From positions 62,001 to 126,000 of the forward strand of contig NZ_FUYE01000010.1 of NCBI RefSeq assembly GCF_900167535.1: a DNA stretch of 64,000 nt, written 5' to 3'. The stretch is from Prosthecobacter debontii (GTDB lineage: Bacteria > Verrucomicrobiota > Verrucomicrobiia > Verrucomicrobiales > Verrucomicrobiaceae). The notes under the pieces were generated by a model that made no database searches, was not told where the DNA came from, and saw only the letters and a program-made list of their open reading frames with translations. The translations under genes and the position numbers were made by a program. Below, one piece after another: positions 26,067-35,474 of this stretch (within the stretch, counting starts at the first letter, position 1; each line of letters opens with the position of its first letter).

Positions 26067-27503
26067 ATGTCTTCCGTTCCCCACCTCCCCGCTCTGCGCA
26101 AAGGCCGCCCTTACGAATCGCTGGATAAAGTCCAGGTGAAAGACCACAAGACCGGCGAAGTCTGTGCCGAGGTGAGCCAGGTCAATGCAGGGATCGTGCG
26201 GCGAGATCTGGCCCGCATCGGAGAGGCACGCAAAGCGCTGAAGAGATTCACGGTGAAAGAGCTGGTGGCGATTACGGCCAAGGCCGGTGATCTTTTCCTC
26301 AATGGCACCCTTCCCCTGGGCGATAAAGGCCATACTCAGAGCCCGGAGGAATACATCGCCACCCTGTCCCGCACCAGTGGTCTGCCTCATGTAATGGTGA
26401 AGCGGAACATGGCCAAGCTGCACTACGCGCTCACCCACATGGATGTGATCCTGAACGGCCTCTCCCGTGGTCTGGACATGAGCGTGATTGATAAAGGCTT
26501 CGGTGAGCAGTCCGGCTGCCCTGTGGCCTATTTTCCGACCACGGATTCCCTCGGTCTGGTGATGCCCAGCAACTCCCCTGCGGTGAATTCCCTCTGGCTG
26601 CCTTCTATCGCGCTCAAGATCCCCGTGGTAATCAAACCCGGCCGTGAAGAGCCTTGGACCCCCTTTCGTTTGATCCAAGCTTTCATCGCCGCCGGTGCTC
26701 CTGCTGAGGCTTTCGGCTTCTATCCAACGGACCACGAAGGCAGTGGTGAAGTGGTGAAGCTCAGCGGACGGAATCTGGTCTTCGGTGACGTCAACATCGC
26801 GAAGATGTATGAAGGCAACCCACGCGTGCAGGTGCACGGCCCAGGCTGGAGTAAGATCATCATCGGCGAGGACAAGATCGAGAACTGGAAGGAATACATC
26901 GACGTCATCGTCAGCTCCATCAGTGACAATGGCGGACGCTCCTGCATCAATGCCTCTGCGGTGATCGTGCCGAAGTATGGCAAAGAGATCGCCGATGCCA
27001 TCGCCCAACGCCTGGGTCCCGTCGAGCCCCTGCCTTCTGACGATGAAAACGCCCGCCTTTCAGGCTTCGCGAACACGAAGATGGCGGATTACATTGATAG
27101 CGTCATTGATGCCGATCTCGAAGGCACCCCGGGCGCTGAAGATGTGACGGCCAAGTATCGCAAGGGTCCCCGCAAGGTGGAATTCCAAGGCGGTATCTTC
27201 CTGCGCCCCACCATCATTCACTGCAATAGCTGGGAACATCCGTTGGCTAATCGCGAATTCCTCTGCCCTTACGCCAGTGTGGTGGAGGTGAAGCAATCCG
27301 AAGTGCTGAGCAAGATCGGCTACTCGCTGATCGTCACCGCCATCACCGAAGATCCCGACTTCACGGAGGCTCTTCTGGAGTGCCCCACGATTGATCGCCT
27401 CAACCTGGGACCTCTCAGCACCATGAAGATCAGTTGGGATCAGCCGCATGAAGGGAACATGTTTGAGTTCCTCTACAAACGGCGCTCCATTGATCGCGCA
27501 TGA
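26067..27503 (+). CDS. Aldehyde dehydrogenase-superfamily protein, probably CoA-acylating
   Basis: 478 residues. The nucleophile cysteine C293 is in 'NGGRSCINAS'. The motif where ordinary aldehyde dehydrogenases carry the general-base glutamate (E-L-G-G) reads 'VHGPGWSK' (H257 onward). Loss of that Glu and a G-P-G at this position is what is seen in CoA-acylating members such as PduP and EutE, which make or use acyl-CoA instead of hydrolysing the thioester. Paired with the iron-dependent alcohol dehydrogenase at 27576 it could convert an acyl-CoA to an aldehyde, then an alcohol. No microcompartment shell genes are present. Substrate unknown. A terminator-like hairpin separates the two genes. 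Confidence 0.82.
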   Translation: MSSVPHLPALRKGRPYESLDKVQVKDHKTGEVCAEVSQVNAGIVRRDLARIGEARKALKRFTVKELVAITAKAGDLFLNGTLPLGDKGHTQSPEEYIATLSRTSGLPHVMVKRNMAKLHYALTHMDVILNGLSRGLDMSVIDKGFGEQSGCPVAYFPTTDSLGLVMPSNSPAVNSLWLPSIALKIPVVIKPGREEPWTPFRLIQAFIAAGAPAEAFGFYPTDHEGSGEVVKLSGRNLVFGDVNIAKMYEGNPRVQVHGPGWSKIIIGEDKIENWKEYIDVIVSSISDNGGRSCINASAVIVPKYGKEIADAIAQRLGPVEPLPSDDENARLSGFANTKMADYIDSVIDADLEGTPGAEDVTAKYRKGPRKVEFQGGIFLRPTIIHCNSWEHPLANREFLCPYASVVEVKQSEVLSKIGYSLIVTAITEDPDFTEALLECPTIDRLNLGPLSTMKISWDQPHEGNMFEFLYKRRSIDRA

Positions 27504-27508
27504 TTTAC

Positions 27509-27540
27509 GGAGGGCGGTTGACCACCCTCCTTTTCTCTTC
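27509..27540 (+). terminator. Terminator-like hairpin between the ALDH and ADH genes
   Basis: GGAGGG (27509-27514) pairs with CCCTCC (27525-27530), extended inward by GGT/ACC, and is followed by TTTTCTCTTC. It begins 6 bp after the aldehyde dehydrogenase stop, so transcription may end or be reduced before the alcohol dehydrogenase. Confidence 0.7.
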
Positions 27541-27575
27541 GCCTTTTGCTGGCCTGACAACGCCGCCCCCTGCTC

Positions 27576-28700
27576 ATGTCCATGCCCCTTTTGCCCTTCG
27601 ACTATCAGCCTCGCACCCGACTTATCTTTGGTAACGGAACCCTTGCTCAAGTGGGTGACCTGACTCGGGAGCTCGGCGGAACGCGGGCGTTGATCGTCAG
27701 TGATCCTGGCATCGTCAAAGCAGGTTATGTCACCCGTGCCGTCTCCTATCTGGTGGCAGCCGGAGTGGAAACACGCGTCTATGGCCATGTGCGGGAAAAC
27801 CCCAGCACCGAGGATGTGGATCGCTGTGTGGAGGCGGCCAAAGAATTCCAGACTGACTTCATCATCGGACTGGGTGGGGGAAGTAGCATGGATACCGCGA
27901 AGGGCTGCAATTTCATTCTGACCAATGGCGGCCGCATGCACGACTACTGGGGCACCGGTAAGGCCACCAAGCCAATGCTGCCCCTTATCGCCATTCCGAC
28001 CACCGCAGGCACGGGCAGTGAGTGTCAAAGTTATGCGCTGATTTCCGATGCGGAAACGCACGTCAAGATGGCCTGTGGCGATCCCAAAGCCGCTGCGAAG
28101 ATCGCCATCCTAGACCCTGAGCTGACGGTTTCGCAACCGAACCGAGTCACCGTTTGCACGGGAATTGACGCTCTCTCGCACGCGTTGGAAACGGCTGTCA
28201 CCAACAAAGGCACCGCTATCTCGACGGTCTTTTCCCGCGAAGCCTTCCGGCTCTGCCATGAAGGCTTCACACGCATCCAATCCGAGCCCACCGATGTGGA
28301 AGCACGCGGCCAGATGCTACTCGGCGCGGCCTATGCCGGCATTGCCATCGAGAACTCCATGCTCGGTGCCGCGCACTCCTGCGCTAACCCTTTAACAGCT
28401 AAGTTCAACGTCGTGCACGGTGAAGCTGTGGGCGTGATGCTGCCCCACATCATCCGCTTTAATTCCAAGATCCCGCAGGCTGCCGCTACTTATGCGAGTT
28501 ACTATGCGGGCGACCTAGCCAATCGGGTCACTGAGCTTCTCGTGCTAGCGAACATGCCCGTGAAGATTTCTCATTACGGCGTGACGGAAACCGATTTGCT
28601 TCCCCTGGCGGAAATGGCCCTGAAGCAGTGGACCGCCCAGTTCAATCCGCGTCCGCTGACGGTGGAAGACTTTGTGGAGCTTTATCGTGCGGCGATGTGA
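27576..28700 (+). CDS. Iron-containing alcohol dehydrogenase
   Basis: 374 residues, standard for group III metal-dependent alcohol dehydrogenases. The NAD(P)-binding 'GLGGGSSMDTAKG' lies near residue 100, followed by 'IPTTAGTGSE'. Metal ligands are visible in 'GIDALSHALE' (Asp and His), 'LGAAHSCANPL' and 'NVVHGEAVG'. Reduces an aldehyde to an alcohol or the reverse. The preceding aldehyde dehydrogenase suggests a two-step acyl-CoA/aldehyde/alcohol route. ATG 27576 and ATG 27582 are both possible starts. Its stop is only 5 bp from that of the convergent recR. Confidence 0.92.
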   Translation: MSMPLLPFDYQPRTRLIFGNGTLAQVGDLTRELGGTRALIVSDPGIVKAGYVTRAVSYLVAAGVETRVYGHVRENPSTEDVDRCVEAAKEFQTDFIIGLGGGSSMDTAKGCNFILTNGGRMHDYWGTGKATKPMLPLIAIPTTAGTGSECQSYALISDAETHVKMACGDPKAAAKIAILDPELTVSQPNRVTVCTGIDALSHALETAVTNKGTAISTVFSREAFRLCHEGFTRIQSEPTDVEARGQMLLGAAYAGIAIENSMLGAAHSCANPLTAKFNVVHGEAVGVMLPHIIRFNSKIPQAAATYASYYAGDLANRVTELLVLANMPVKISHYGVTETDLLPLAEMALKQWTAQFNPRPLTVEDFVELYRAAM

Positions 28701-28705
28701 TCCAC

Positions 28706-29311
28706 TCACATTCTCCGCCGTCCCTGCAATGCTTGATAAAGCGTGAGTTCGTCCACATGATCCAAGCCGCCCCCAGCAGGCATACCCTGGGCCAAGCGAG
28801 ATGCGGCGACGCCTTGGGCGCGTAGGAGATCACTCAAATAACTGGCGGTTGCTTCACCTTCGACATCGCTACCCACGGCGAGGATCACCTCCTCGACTTT
28901 TTGAGCCTCGACCCTCTCCATAAGAGGCTGAATACGCAGGTCTTCAGGCGTGATGTTATCCAGCGGTGAAAGCTTACCGCCGAGCACATGGTAAACACCG
29001 GTAAACGCCCCTGAGCGTTCCAGGCGCAAGACATCTGCAGCCTGCTCGACCACACAAATGAGCTGATGGTTGCGCTTCGAGCTATGGCACAGCACGCACT
29101 CATCCCCACGCTGGATGAAAAATCCACACTGATCGCAGGAATGCACCCGTGCACTGAGGTCTCGTAAACCGTCCACCAGTGGTTCAATCCGGCCTCCGTC
29201 TTGCATGAGCCACAGGACAAGACGCTCTGCACTCCGCGGCCCCAAGCCCGGCAAAGCGCGGATCTGCGCGATCATACGCTGGAGCGGAGGCGGGTAATCG
29301 AGAGCGGGCAT
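28706..29311 (-). CDS. recR: Recombination protein RecR
   Basis: 201 residues, matching RecR (about 200). N-terminal helix-hairpin-helix 'LPGLGPRSAERL', then a four-Cys zinc finger beginning 'CDQCGFF' and ending 'CVLCH', then the Toprim domain starting 'LICVVEQAADVLRLE' with its conserved acidic residues, and the C-terminal 'GMPAGGGLDHVDELTL'. RecR acts with RecF and RecO to load RecA at single-strand gaps. dnaX and a YbaB gene, its usual neighbours, are not here. Confidence 0.97.
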   Translation of the reverse strand: MPALDYPPPLQRMIAQIRALPGLGPRSAERLVLWLMQDGGRIEPLVDGLRDLSARVHSCDQCGFFIQRGDECVLCHSSKRNHQLICVVEQAADVLRLERSGAFTGVYHVLGGKLSPLDNITPEDLRIQPLMERVEAQKVEEVILAVGSDVEGEATASYLSDLLRAQGVAASRLAQGMPAGGGLDHVDELTLYQALQGRRRM

Positions 29312-29448
29312 AAGACGACAAGTAGCAGCAAAGTCTGACTGTGGCAGGAAAACGCCGTCAGAGTAAAGAAACGCTCGGAAGCTTGCAAACGACGTCTGCT
29401 AACCGAGCAGAAATAATAGAATTCCTGAATGAGCTTGAAGCTCAGATT

Positions 29449-29781
29449 CTACTCCACAAAGCGAATCACGTATTCGCCCTTCTTATGCATGTTCTCGTGA
29501 TCACGCGCCCGAATCTCCAGGTAATTGGGGTCGGTTTTGATCCACTCCACCTGACGTAACAATTTATCACGCTCTCCTTTGAGAGTGTCTCGCTGAACCT
29601 GCATCGAGGCCAGCTTTTGGCGCATCGCATTTTGCTCCGCCAAGGGCTTTTTATAAATGGCAATCACGACAGGCACCGCCAGGAGCAGCAGGCAGAATTT
29701 ACCCAGCCGGACCAAAGCCCGCAGCCAGCGTTCAGCCTGCTGCGGTCTCTCGTGCTCGATTGGATATTCCTGATACTCCAT
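29449..29781 (-). CDS. DivIC/FtsB-like septum formation protein
   Basis: 110 residues. A short basic N-terminal region, one membrane helix at about residues 28-45, a coiled coil at about 50-80, and the conserved end 'IKTDPNYLEIRARDHENM', characteristic of FtsB/DivIC proteins. These sit in the divisome with FtsL and FtsQ and regulate septal peptidoglycan synthesis. It lies 28 bp downstream of eno in the same orientation, the same eno-ftsB order as in E. coli. A weak hairpin (about 29430-29444) follows the stop. Confidence 0.85.
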   Translation of the reverse strand: MEYQEYPIEHERPQQAERWLRALVRLGKFCLLLLAVPVVIAIYKKPLAEQNAMRQKLASMQVQRDTLKGERDKLLRQVEWIKTDPNYLEIRARDHENMHKKGEYVIRFVE

Positions 29782-29809
29782 GGCAGTGTGTCGTTGGATA
29801 GATAATCGG

Positions 29810-31108
<1,299 letters not shown>

Positions 31109-31111
31109 TTA

Positions 31112-31140
31112 AGTATGCTTAATCTTCGGGAGTTTGGCAA
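31112..31140 (-). promoter_or_regulatory. Candidate promoter of eno
   Basis: On the minus strand, TTGCCA (31135-31140), a 17-bp spacer and CATACT (31112-31117), about 16 bp upstream of the eno ATG at 31096, so the leader would be very short. The -35 hexamer matches that before typA and the transporter at 54155-55393. Confidence 0.45.
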
Positions 31141-31237
31141 GCGGGGTTCTGAGAATCCACGATTGCCGGGCTTTGATAGCAGGAAATGCACCTGTCTCAA
31201 CCGGAGATATTGCCCACAGAGGGCGGAACCATACGAA

Positions 31238-31267
31238 ATGAGGACGGATTCGAAAATCCGTCCTCAT
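31238..31267 (-). terminator. Probable terminator of the pheS-pheT operon
   Basis: Perfect 13-bp stem ATGAGGACGGATT (31238-31250) with its complement (31255-31267), loop CGAA, 33 bp beyond the pheT stop. On the minus strand it is followed by a short TTTC. Confidence 0.75.
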
Positions 31268-31299
31268 ACATCCATCTCAATTTGAGGCTAAATCGCTGA

Positions 31300-33705
31300 T
31301 TACCGGCGAATCGTCGCCGGCAGAGCTTTCTCCAGAGCTGCCAGAATGCGTGCGTGAGCGGCATCCACTTCGGCGGTCTCCAGAGTTTTGTCCGCCGAAC
31401 GATAGGTCAGCGTCCAGGCCAGAGATTTTCGGTCAGCGGGCAGTTTTGCACCGGTCGGATCGGCAAAGACATCGAACAGCTCCGTTTTCATCAAGAGCGG
31501 TTCTTTGATGCCGTTGAAGAAGGTGTTCACTTTGGTATTGGCGAGATCGGCAGGCAATTCGAAGGCCACGTCACGGGTCACTGCGGGGAAACGTGGAAGA
31601 TCCTCAAACTTGGCTGGGCCGGAGCTACCCTGGCGCAGTGCGCTGAGTAGCAACTCAGCCACATACACCGGATGACGGGCATCAATCTGCCGAGCACGCG
31701 CCGGGTGAAGCTGGGCAATCCAGCCCAAAACACGGTTCCCTGCTTTCAACTCGTGATGCAGGAGGAAGGAACCGTTGTCGGCCAGGGGTTTGACTTCCAA
31801 ACTGGTCACTCCAGGGAGTGATTCAATCAAACCACGAAGATCAAACGCATCCACGGCTTTCGGCTCCTTGCCATGCCAGGAGCTTGTCGCCGCAGGACCG
31901 CTAAGCAGGATGGAGATACGATCTTCTTCACGGGTTTGACCATTCGGCAACTTGAGGAACACACGACCGGACTCAAAGAAACGCAGCCGTTGAGCCCCTT
32001 GGCGGATGTTCAGCGCAGCGGTTGAGAGCAGCCCAGGAATCAACGAAGGCCGCAGGGTGGTGTGATCTTCACTGAGCGGGTTTTTCAGAGCTACACTGAC
32101 TGAAGTCGGGTTCGCATGACCGAGGCTGTCGCCAATCTGAGCGGTGGAGATCAGGCGCAACGTCTGGGCTTCATGGTAACCGCGATTGGCCAAAGCCAGA
32201 CGAAGCTGCATGACGTGGTCGTATTGACGATCCGTTGCATCGCCATTGGCCAGAACGGCCACATTGCGAGAAGGCACACGATCCAAGCCGACCACACGTG
32301 CCACTTCCTCGACGAGATCCACGCCGCGCACGAGGTCGAGACGATAGCTTGGGATGCTCCAGACGGTCTGCCCATCGGCCTCGGAGGTTTTATTCAAGCC
32401 GAGTTTGGTGAGGATGGCGTGAGCTTCCTCGGCCTTCAAATCAGGCATACCTAACAAGCGATGTGCTCTAGCTTCATCCAGAGTGACATCATTGACCAAG
32501 ACAGGAGCTTCACCCGCGACAGCCACCGTTTCTTCGACAGTGCCCCCCGCGATTTCCAAAATGAGTTTCACAGCCAGCTCGGAAGCTCCCTGAACCTGTT
32601 GAGGGTCCACACCACGTTCAAAACGATAGCTGGAGTCCGAGTGGATGCCCAAACGACGAGATGTGCGGCGAATGCCGGAAGGTGTGAAATAGGCGCTTTC
32701 CAGCAGCATGTTTACGGTGGTTTCCGTCACTCCTGTTTCTTCCCCCCCCATCACCCCAGCAATGGCCACAGGGCGTTGACTGTCGGCGATGACCAGGTCT
32801 TCTGCAAGGAGGGTTGGCTCAGAGCCATCAAGGGCGAGAATCTTCTCTCCTTCAGCAGCACGACGCACAACGATGCCGCCCTGGAGTTTATCCAGATCAA
32901 AGGCGTGCAGAGGCTGTCCCATCTCCATGAGCACGTAGTTAGTGATGTCCACCACGTTATTGATGGGGCGCAGGCCGATGCTCTCCAAGCGGCTCTTCAA
33001 CCACTCTGGGCTCGGGCCGACCTTGATGCCTTTGATGATGCGAGCCGTGTAATAGGAACAGCCATCCGTGTCTTGCAGACTGACTTCGGCATCTTTCGCG
33101 ACGCGTGTCCCAGCCGTGGCCTGAGCGTGATCACGTTCGCCTTTGAGAGGCAAGCCTGTCAGCGCAGCCAATTCACGAGCCAAACCCAGGTGGCTCAACA
33201 GGTCGGGGCGATTCGGGGTAATTTCGAGATCGAAGACGGTATCGGAAGCGATGATCTCCTTCAGCGGCTTACCCGTGGGCAAGGAGGCATCGAGAATCAT
33301 CAAACCACCGGTGTCTTCACCCAGGCCGATCTCCTTGCCACTGCACATCATGCCGTTGGACACAACATCGCGGAGCTTGCCTTCCTTAATGGTGAATCCA
33401 CCAGGTAACACAGCTCCAGGGAGAGCGAGAGGCACTTTATCACCAGCCTTGAAGTTCTTCGCGCCGCAAACAATCTGGCGCAGCGTGCCGGAACCATCGT
33501 CCACCTGACAGACGCTCAGCTTGTCCGCATTCGGATGCTGAACAAACGAGTCAATCCGAGCCACGACCACTTTGTCCGAGGCCACACCCTTTTCTTCAAT
33601 GCCCTCGACCTCAATGCCTGCAAAAGTCAGGAGGTCTGAAAGCTGGGCCGTGGTATAACCACTGAGATCAAGATGCGTGCTGAGCCAGGAGAGAGAAACT
33701 TGCAT
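31300..33705 (-). CDS. pheT: Phenylalanine-tRNA ligase beta subunit
   Basis: 801 residues, typical of bacterial PheT. The order is: N-terminal tRNA-binding OB domain (about 40-150, 'VVARIDSFVQHPNADKLSVC'), the B3/B4 editing region, the B5 region with 'RLGIHSDSSYRFERGVD', the catalytic-core-like domain, and a C-terminal FDX-ACB anticodon-binding domain ('FPAVTRDVAFELP'). With PheS it forms the (alpha-beta)2 enzyme charging tRNA-Phe. It is separated from pheS by a GxxExxY gene and inverted repeats, an interruption of what is normally a tight pheST pair. Confidence 0.97.
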   Translation of the reverse strand: MQVSLSWLSTHLDLSGYTTAQLSDLLTFAGIEVEGIEEKGVASDKVVVARIDSFVQHPNADKLSVCQVDDGSGTLRQIVCGAKNFKAGDKVPLALPGAVLPGGFTIKEGKLRDVVSNGMMCSGKEIGLGEDTGGLMILDASLPTGKPLKEIIASDTVFDLEITPNRPDLLSHLGLARELAALTGLPLKGERDHAQATAGTRVAKDAEVSLQDTDGCSYYTARIIKGIKVGPSPEWLKSRLESIGLRPINNVVDITNYVLMEMGQPLHAFDLDKLQGGIVVRRAAEGEKILALDGSEPTLLAEDLVIADSQRPVAIAGVMGGEETGVTETTVNMLLESAYFTPSGIRRTSRRLGIHSDSSYRFERGVDPQQVQGASELAVKLILEIAGGTVEETVAVAGEAPVLVNDVTLDEARAHRLLGMPDLKAEEAHAILTKLGLNKTSEADGQTVWSIPSYRLDLVRGVDLVEEVARVVGLDRVPSRNVAVLANGDATDRQYDHVMQLRLALANRGYHEAQTLRLISTAQIGDSLGHANPTSVSVALKNPLSEDHTTLRPSLIPGLLSTAALNIRQGAQRLRFFESGRVFLKLPNGQTREEDRISILLSGPAATSSWHGKEPKAVDAFDLRGLIESLPGVTSLEVKPLADNGSFLLHHELKAGNRVLGWIAQLHPARARQIDARHPVYVAELLLSALRQGSSGPAKFEDLPRFPAVTRDVAFELPADLANTKVNTFFNGIKEPLLMKTELFDVFADPTGAKLPADRKSLAWTLTYRSADKTLETAEVDAAHARILAALEKALPATIRR

Positions 33706-33732
33706 GAGGAGAAGGGAAACAGGGCTTTAAAG

Positions 33733-33758
33733 GACAGGATTTACAAGATTTCAGGATT
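33733..33758 (+). repeat. Left arm of inverted repeat flanking the GxxExxY gene
   Basis: A 26-bp sequence starting GACAGGATTTACAAG and ending TTTCAGGATT. Its reverse complement occurs at 34225-34250 with a single mismatch (25 of 26). The arm itself is built of repeated 'CAGGATT/CAAGATT' units of about 9 bp. Confidence 0.85.
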
Positions 33759-33788
33759 AACGAAAAGAGATCCAAGAGCTTGTTAGAT

Positions 33789-34202
33789 TCAGTGTAGATC
33801 GAGAGGTTCTGAAGAAGATGCTCGGGAACGATACAGACGATTTTTGTGCTTAAATTGAAGACTTGGCGCGCCAAAGTTTAGGATCAGTCCGTCATCAATG
33901 CCTGTAGCTGTGAGGTAGTTGACGACCTGAACTTCGTGGGCCTTGACGATGACTTCACAAGATTTCAGTTCAATTAGCAAACGCTTGCCAATGGTAATGA
34001 CCATGTCTGCTTCGAACTTGCCAACCAGCTTCCCTTTGTAGAAGACATTGATCGGCACTTCGGACTCAAAGGGAATACCCGCCGCAGCAAGCTCGACTTC
34101 CAAGCTCCGATGATAAATAGATTCGTTGAAACCTGGGCCCATCACTCGGTGAATCTCCATGGCCATGCCAATCACCTGTTCTGTGAGTTGGTCAATCGTC
34201 AT
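33789..34202 (-). CDS. GxxExxY protein (PD-(D/E)XK-like fold)
   Basis: 137 residues from ATG 34202; a frame extension to 34271 runs through the inverted repeat and is not convincing. The family signature G-F-N-E-S-I-Y is at about residues 24-30. The core 'FEADMVITIGKRLLIELK' has the Asp and the E-x-K spacing of PD-(D/E)XK nucleases, which is the fold suspected for this family. Function is unknown; such genes are scattered and often lie alone in housekeeping operons. Here the gene sits between pheT and pheS, bounded by a 26-bp inverted repeat (33733-33758 and 34225-34250), as if inserted as a unit. Confidence 0.88.
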   Translation of the reverse strand: MTIDQLTEQVIGMAMEIHRVMGPGFNESIYHRSLEVELAAAGIPFESEVPINVFYKGKLVGKFEADMVITIGKRLLIELKSCEVIVKAHEVQVVNYLTATGIDDGLILNFGAPSLQFKHKNRLYRSRASSSEPLDLH

Positions 34203-34224
34203 AAGTTCAGAGAGAAATCCTGTG

Positions 34225-34250
34225 AATCCTGAAATCTTGTCAATCCTGTC
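34225..34250 (-). repeat. Right arm of inverted repeat flanking the GxxExxY gene
   Basis: Reverse complement of 33733-33758 with one mismatch. The distance between outer ends is 518 bp, which encloses only the GxxExxY gene. It ends 20 bp from the pheS stop. Confidence 0.85.
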
Positions 34251-34270
34251 AAAACCAGGATCGCTACCCA

Positions 34271-35290
34271 TCAGAACTGCTGCAGAAAGCGCACATCATT
34301 CTCGATGAGATGGCGGATGTCGCTGATGCCGTGGAGGATCATGGCGAGGCGGTCGAGGCCCATGCCGAAGGCGAAGCCTGTGACCTGCTCAGGATCAAAC
34401 AGGTTATCGCCACGCTTCTTGCTTACTTCGGCGAAGACCGCCGGGTCCACCATACCGCAACCAGCAATCTCGATCCAGCGAGCTTCCTTGCCTTTGGCTT
34501 CCAGCTTCACGTCGATCTCGAAGCTCGGCTCCGTGAAGGGGAAGAAGTGGGGGCGGAAACGCACCACGGTTTTCGGCCCGAACACCTCACGAAAGAAGAA
34601 CTCTAGCGTGCCTTTCAGATCCGCGAGACTGACATCTTTATCCACATACAGGGCCTCGATCTGATTGAAGACGCTCAGGTGGGTCGCATCAATCTCATCG
34701 CGTCGATAAGCAGCACCTGGAGCAATGACACGCACGGGAAGAGCCTTCACCGTTTCCATCGTGCGGATCTGCACCGATGACGTGTGGGTGCGCAGGAGAC
34801 GACCATCGGGAAGATAGAAGGTATCGCTCTCATTGCGTGCAGGGTGATCTGCCGGAGTGTTCAGAGCATCGAAGCAATGCCACTCGGTTTCGATCTCTGG
34901 ACCATCAGCCAAGGTGAAACCCATACGGCGCAGCGTGCGCACGGCCAGATCGCGAATCTGAGTCAGCGGATGCAAAGTCCCCACGCCAGCTCCAGGACGA
35001 CCTGGCAGGCTGAGATCAATACCAACCACAGACGCAGCATCCTTCGCGGCTTGCAGTGCTTCCTGGCGGGTGGAGAGCCCGCCAGAGATGGCTTCGCGGA
35101 CTTCGTTCAGCTTAGCCCCCACCTCTTTCTTCAGATCTGGCGGGACATCACGCATACCTGCGCTCAGGGCGGTCAGTTTACCTTTTTTACCCAGATAGTC
35201 GATGCGAAAGGCCTCCAGCGCGGCTTCATCAGACAACGTGTCGAGTGCGGCCAAAGCCTCGGTTTTGAGAGAGTCGAGTTGAGAGAGCAT
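34271..35290 (-). CDS. pheS: Phenylalanine-tRNA ligase alpha subunit
   Basis: 339 residues from ATG 35290 (M-L-S-Q-L-D-S); the frame extends to 35404 but the extra 38 residues do not belong to the family. An N-terminal coiled-coil arm (residues 1-90) is followed by the class II catalytic core: 'DTFYLPDGRLLRTHTSSVQ', motif 2 'ARWIEIAGCGMVDP' and motif 3 'GFAFGMGLDRLAMI'. Activates phenylalanine and works with PheT. It is the promoter-proximal gene of the pheS - GxxExxY - pheT unit and is divergent from the VWA gene at 35475. Confidence 0.97.
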   Translation of the reverse strand: MLSQLDSLKTEALAALDTLSDEAALEAFRIDYLGKKGKLTALSAGMRDVPPDLKKEVGAKLNEVREAISGGLSTRQEALQAAKDAASVVGIDLSLPGRPGAGVGTLHPLTQIRDLAVRTLRRMGFTLADGPEIETEWHCFDALNTPADHPARNESDTFYLPDGRLLRTHTSSVQIRTMETVKALPVRVIAPGAAYRRDEIDATHLSVFNQIEALYVDKDVSLADLKGTLEFFFREVFGPKTVVRFRPHFFPFTEPSFEIDVKLEAKGKEARWIEIAGCGMVDPAVFAEVSKKRGDNLFDPEQVTGFAFGMGLDRLAMILHGISDIRHLIENDVRFLQQF

Positions 35291-35474
35291 GGGAAATGAA
35301 GGCGGAATCGCCAAAGGGGCCGCGATGATGAGCGTGGAATCGTCCCTGTGCAACCTAGAGGTGAAAGGACTGTCTTTCCGACAATCTGGATATTTTCTGC
35401 ACACATGACGCTAGGTTTTGCTCCATTCCTGTGTTCTTTGGAGTCCCTTCTCGTCCGTTCCGTCGCCGCCACCT

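Noticed and set aside
35405-35474. ATG at 35405 as the start of the VWA gene
   Set aside because: It is out of frame with the VWA protein; only TTG 35418 or GTG 35475 are in frame.
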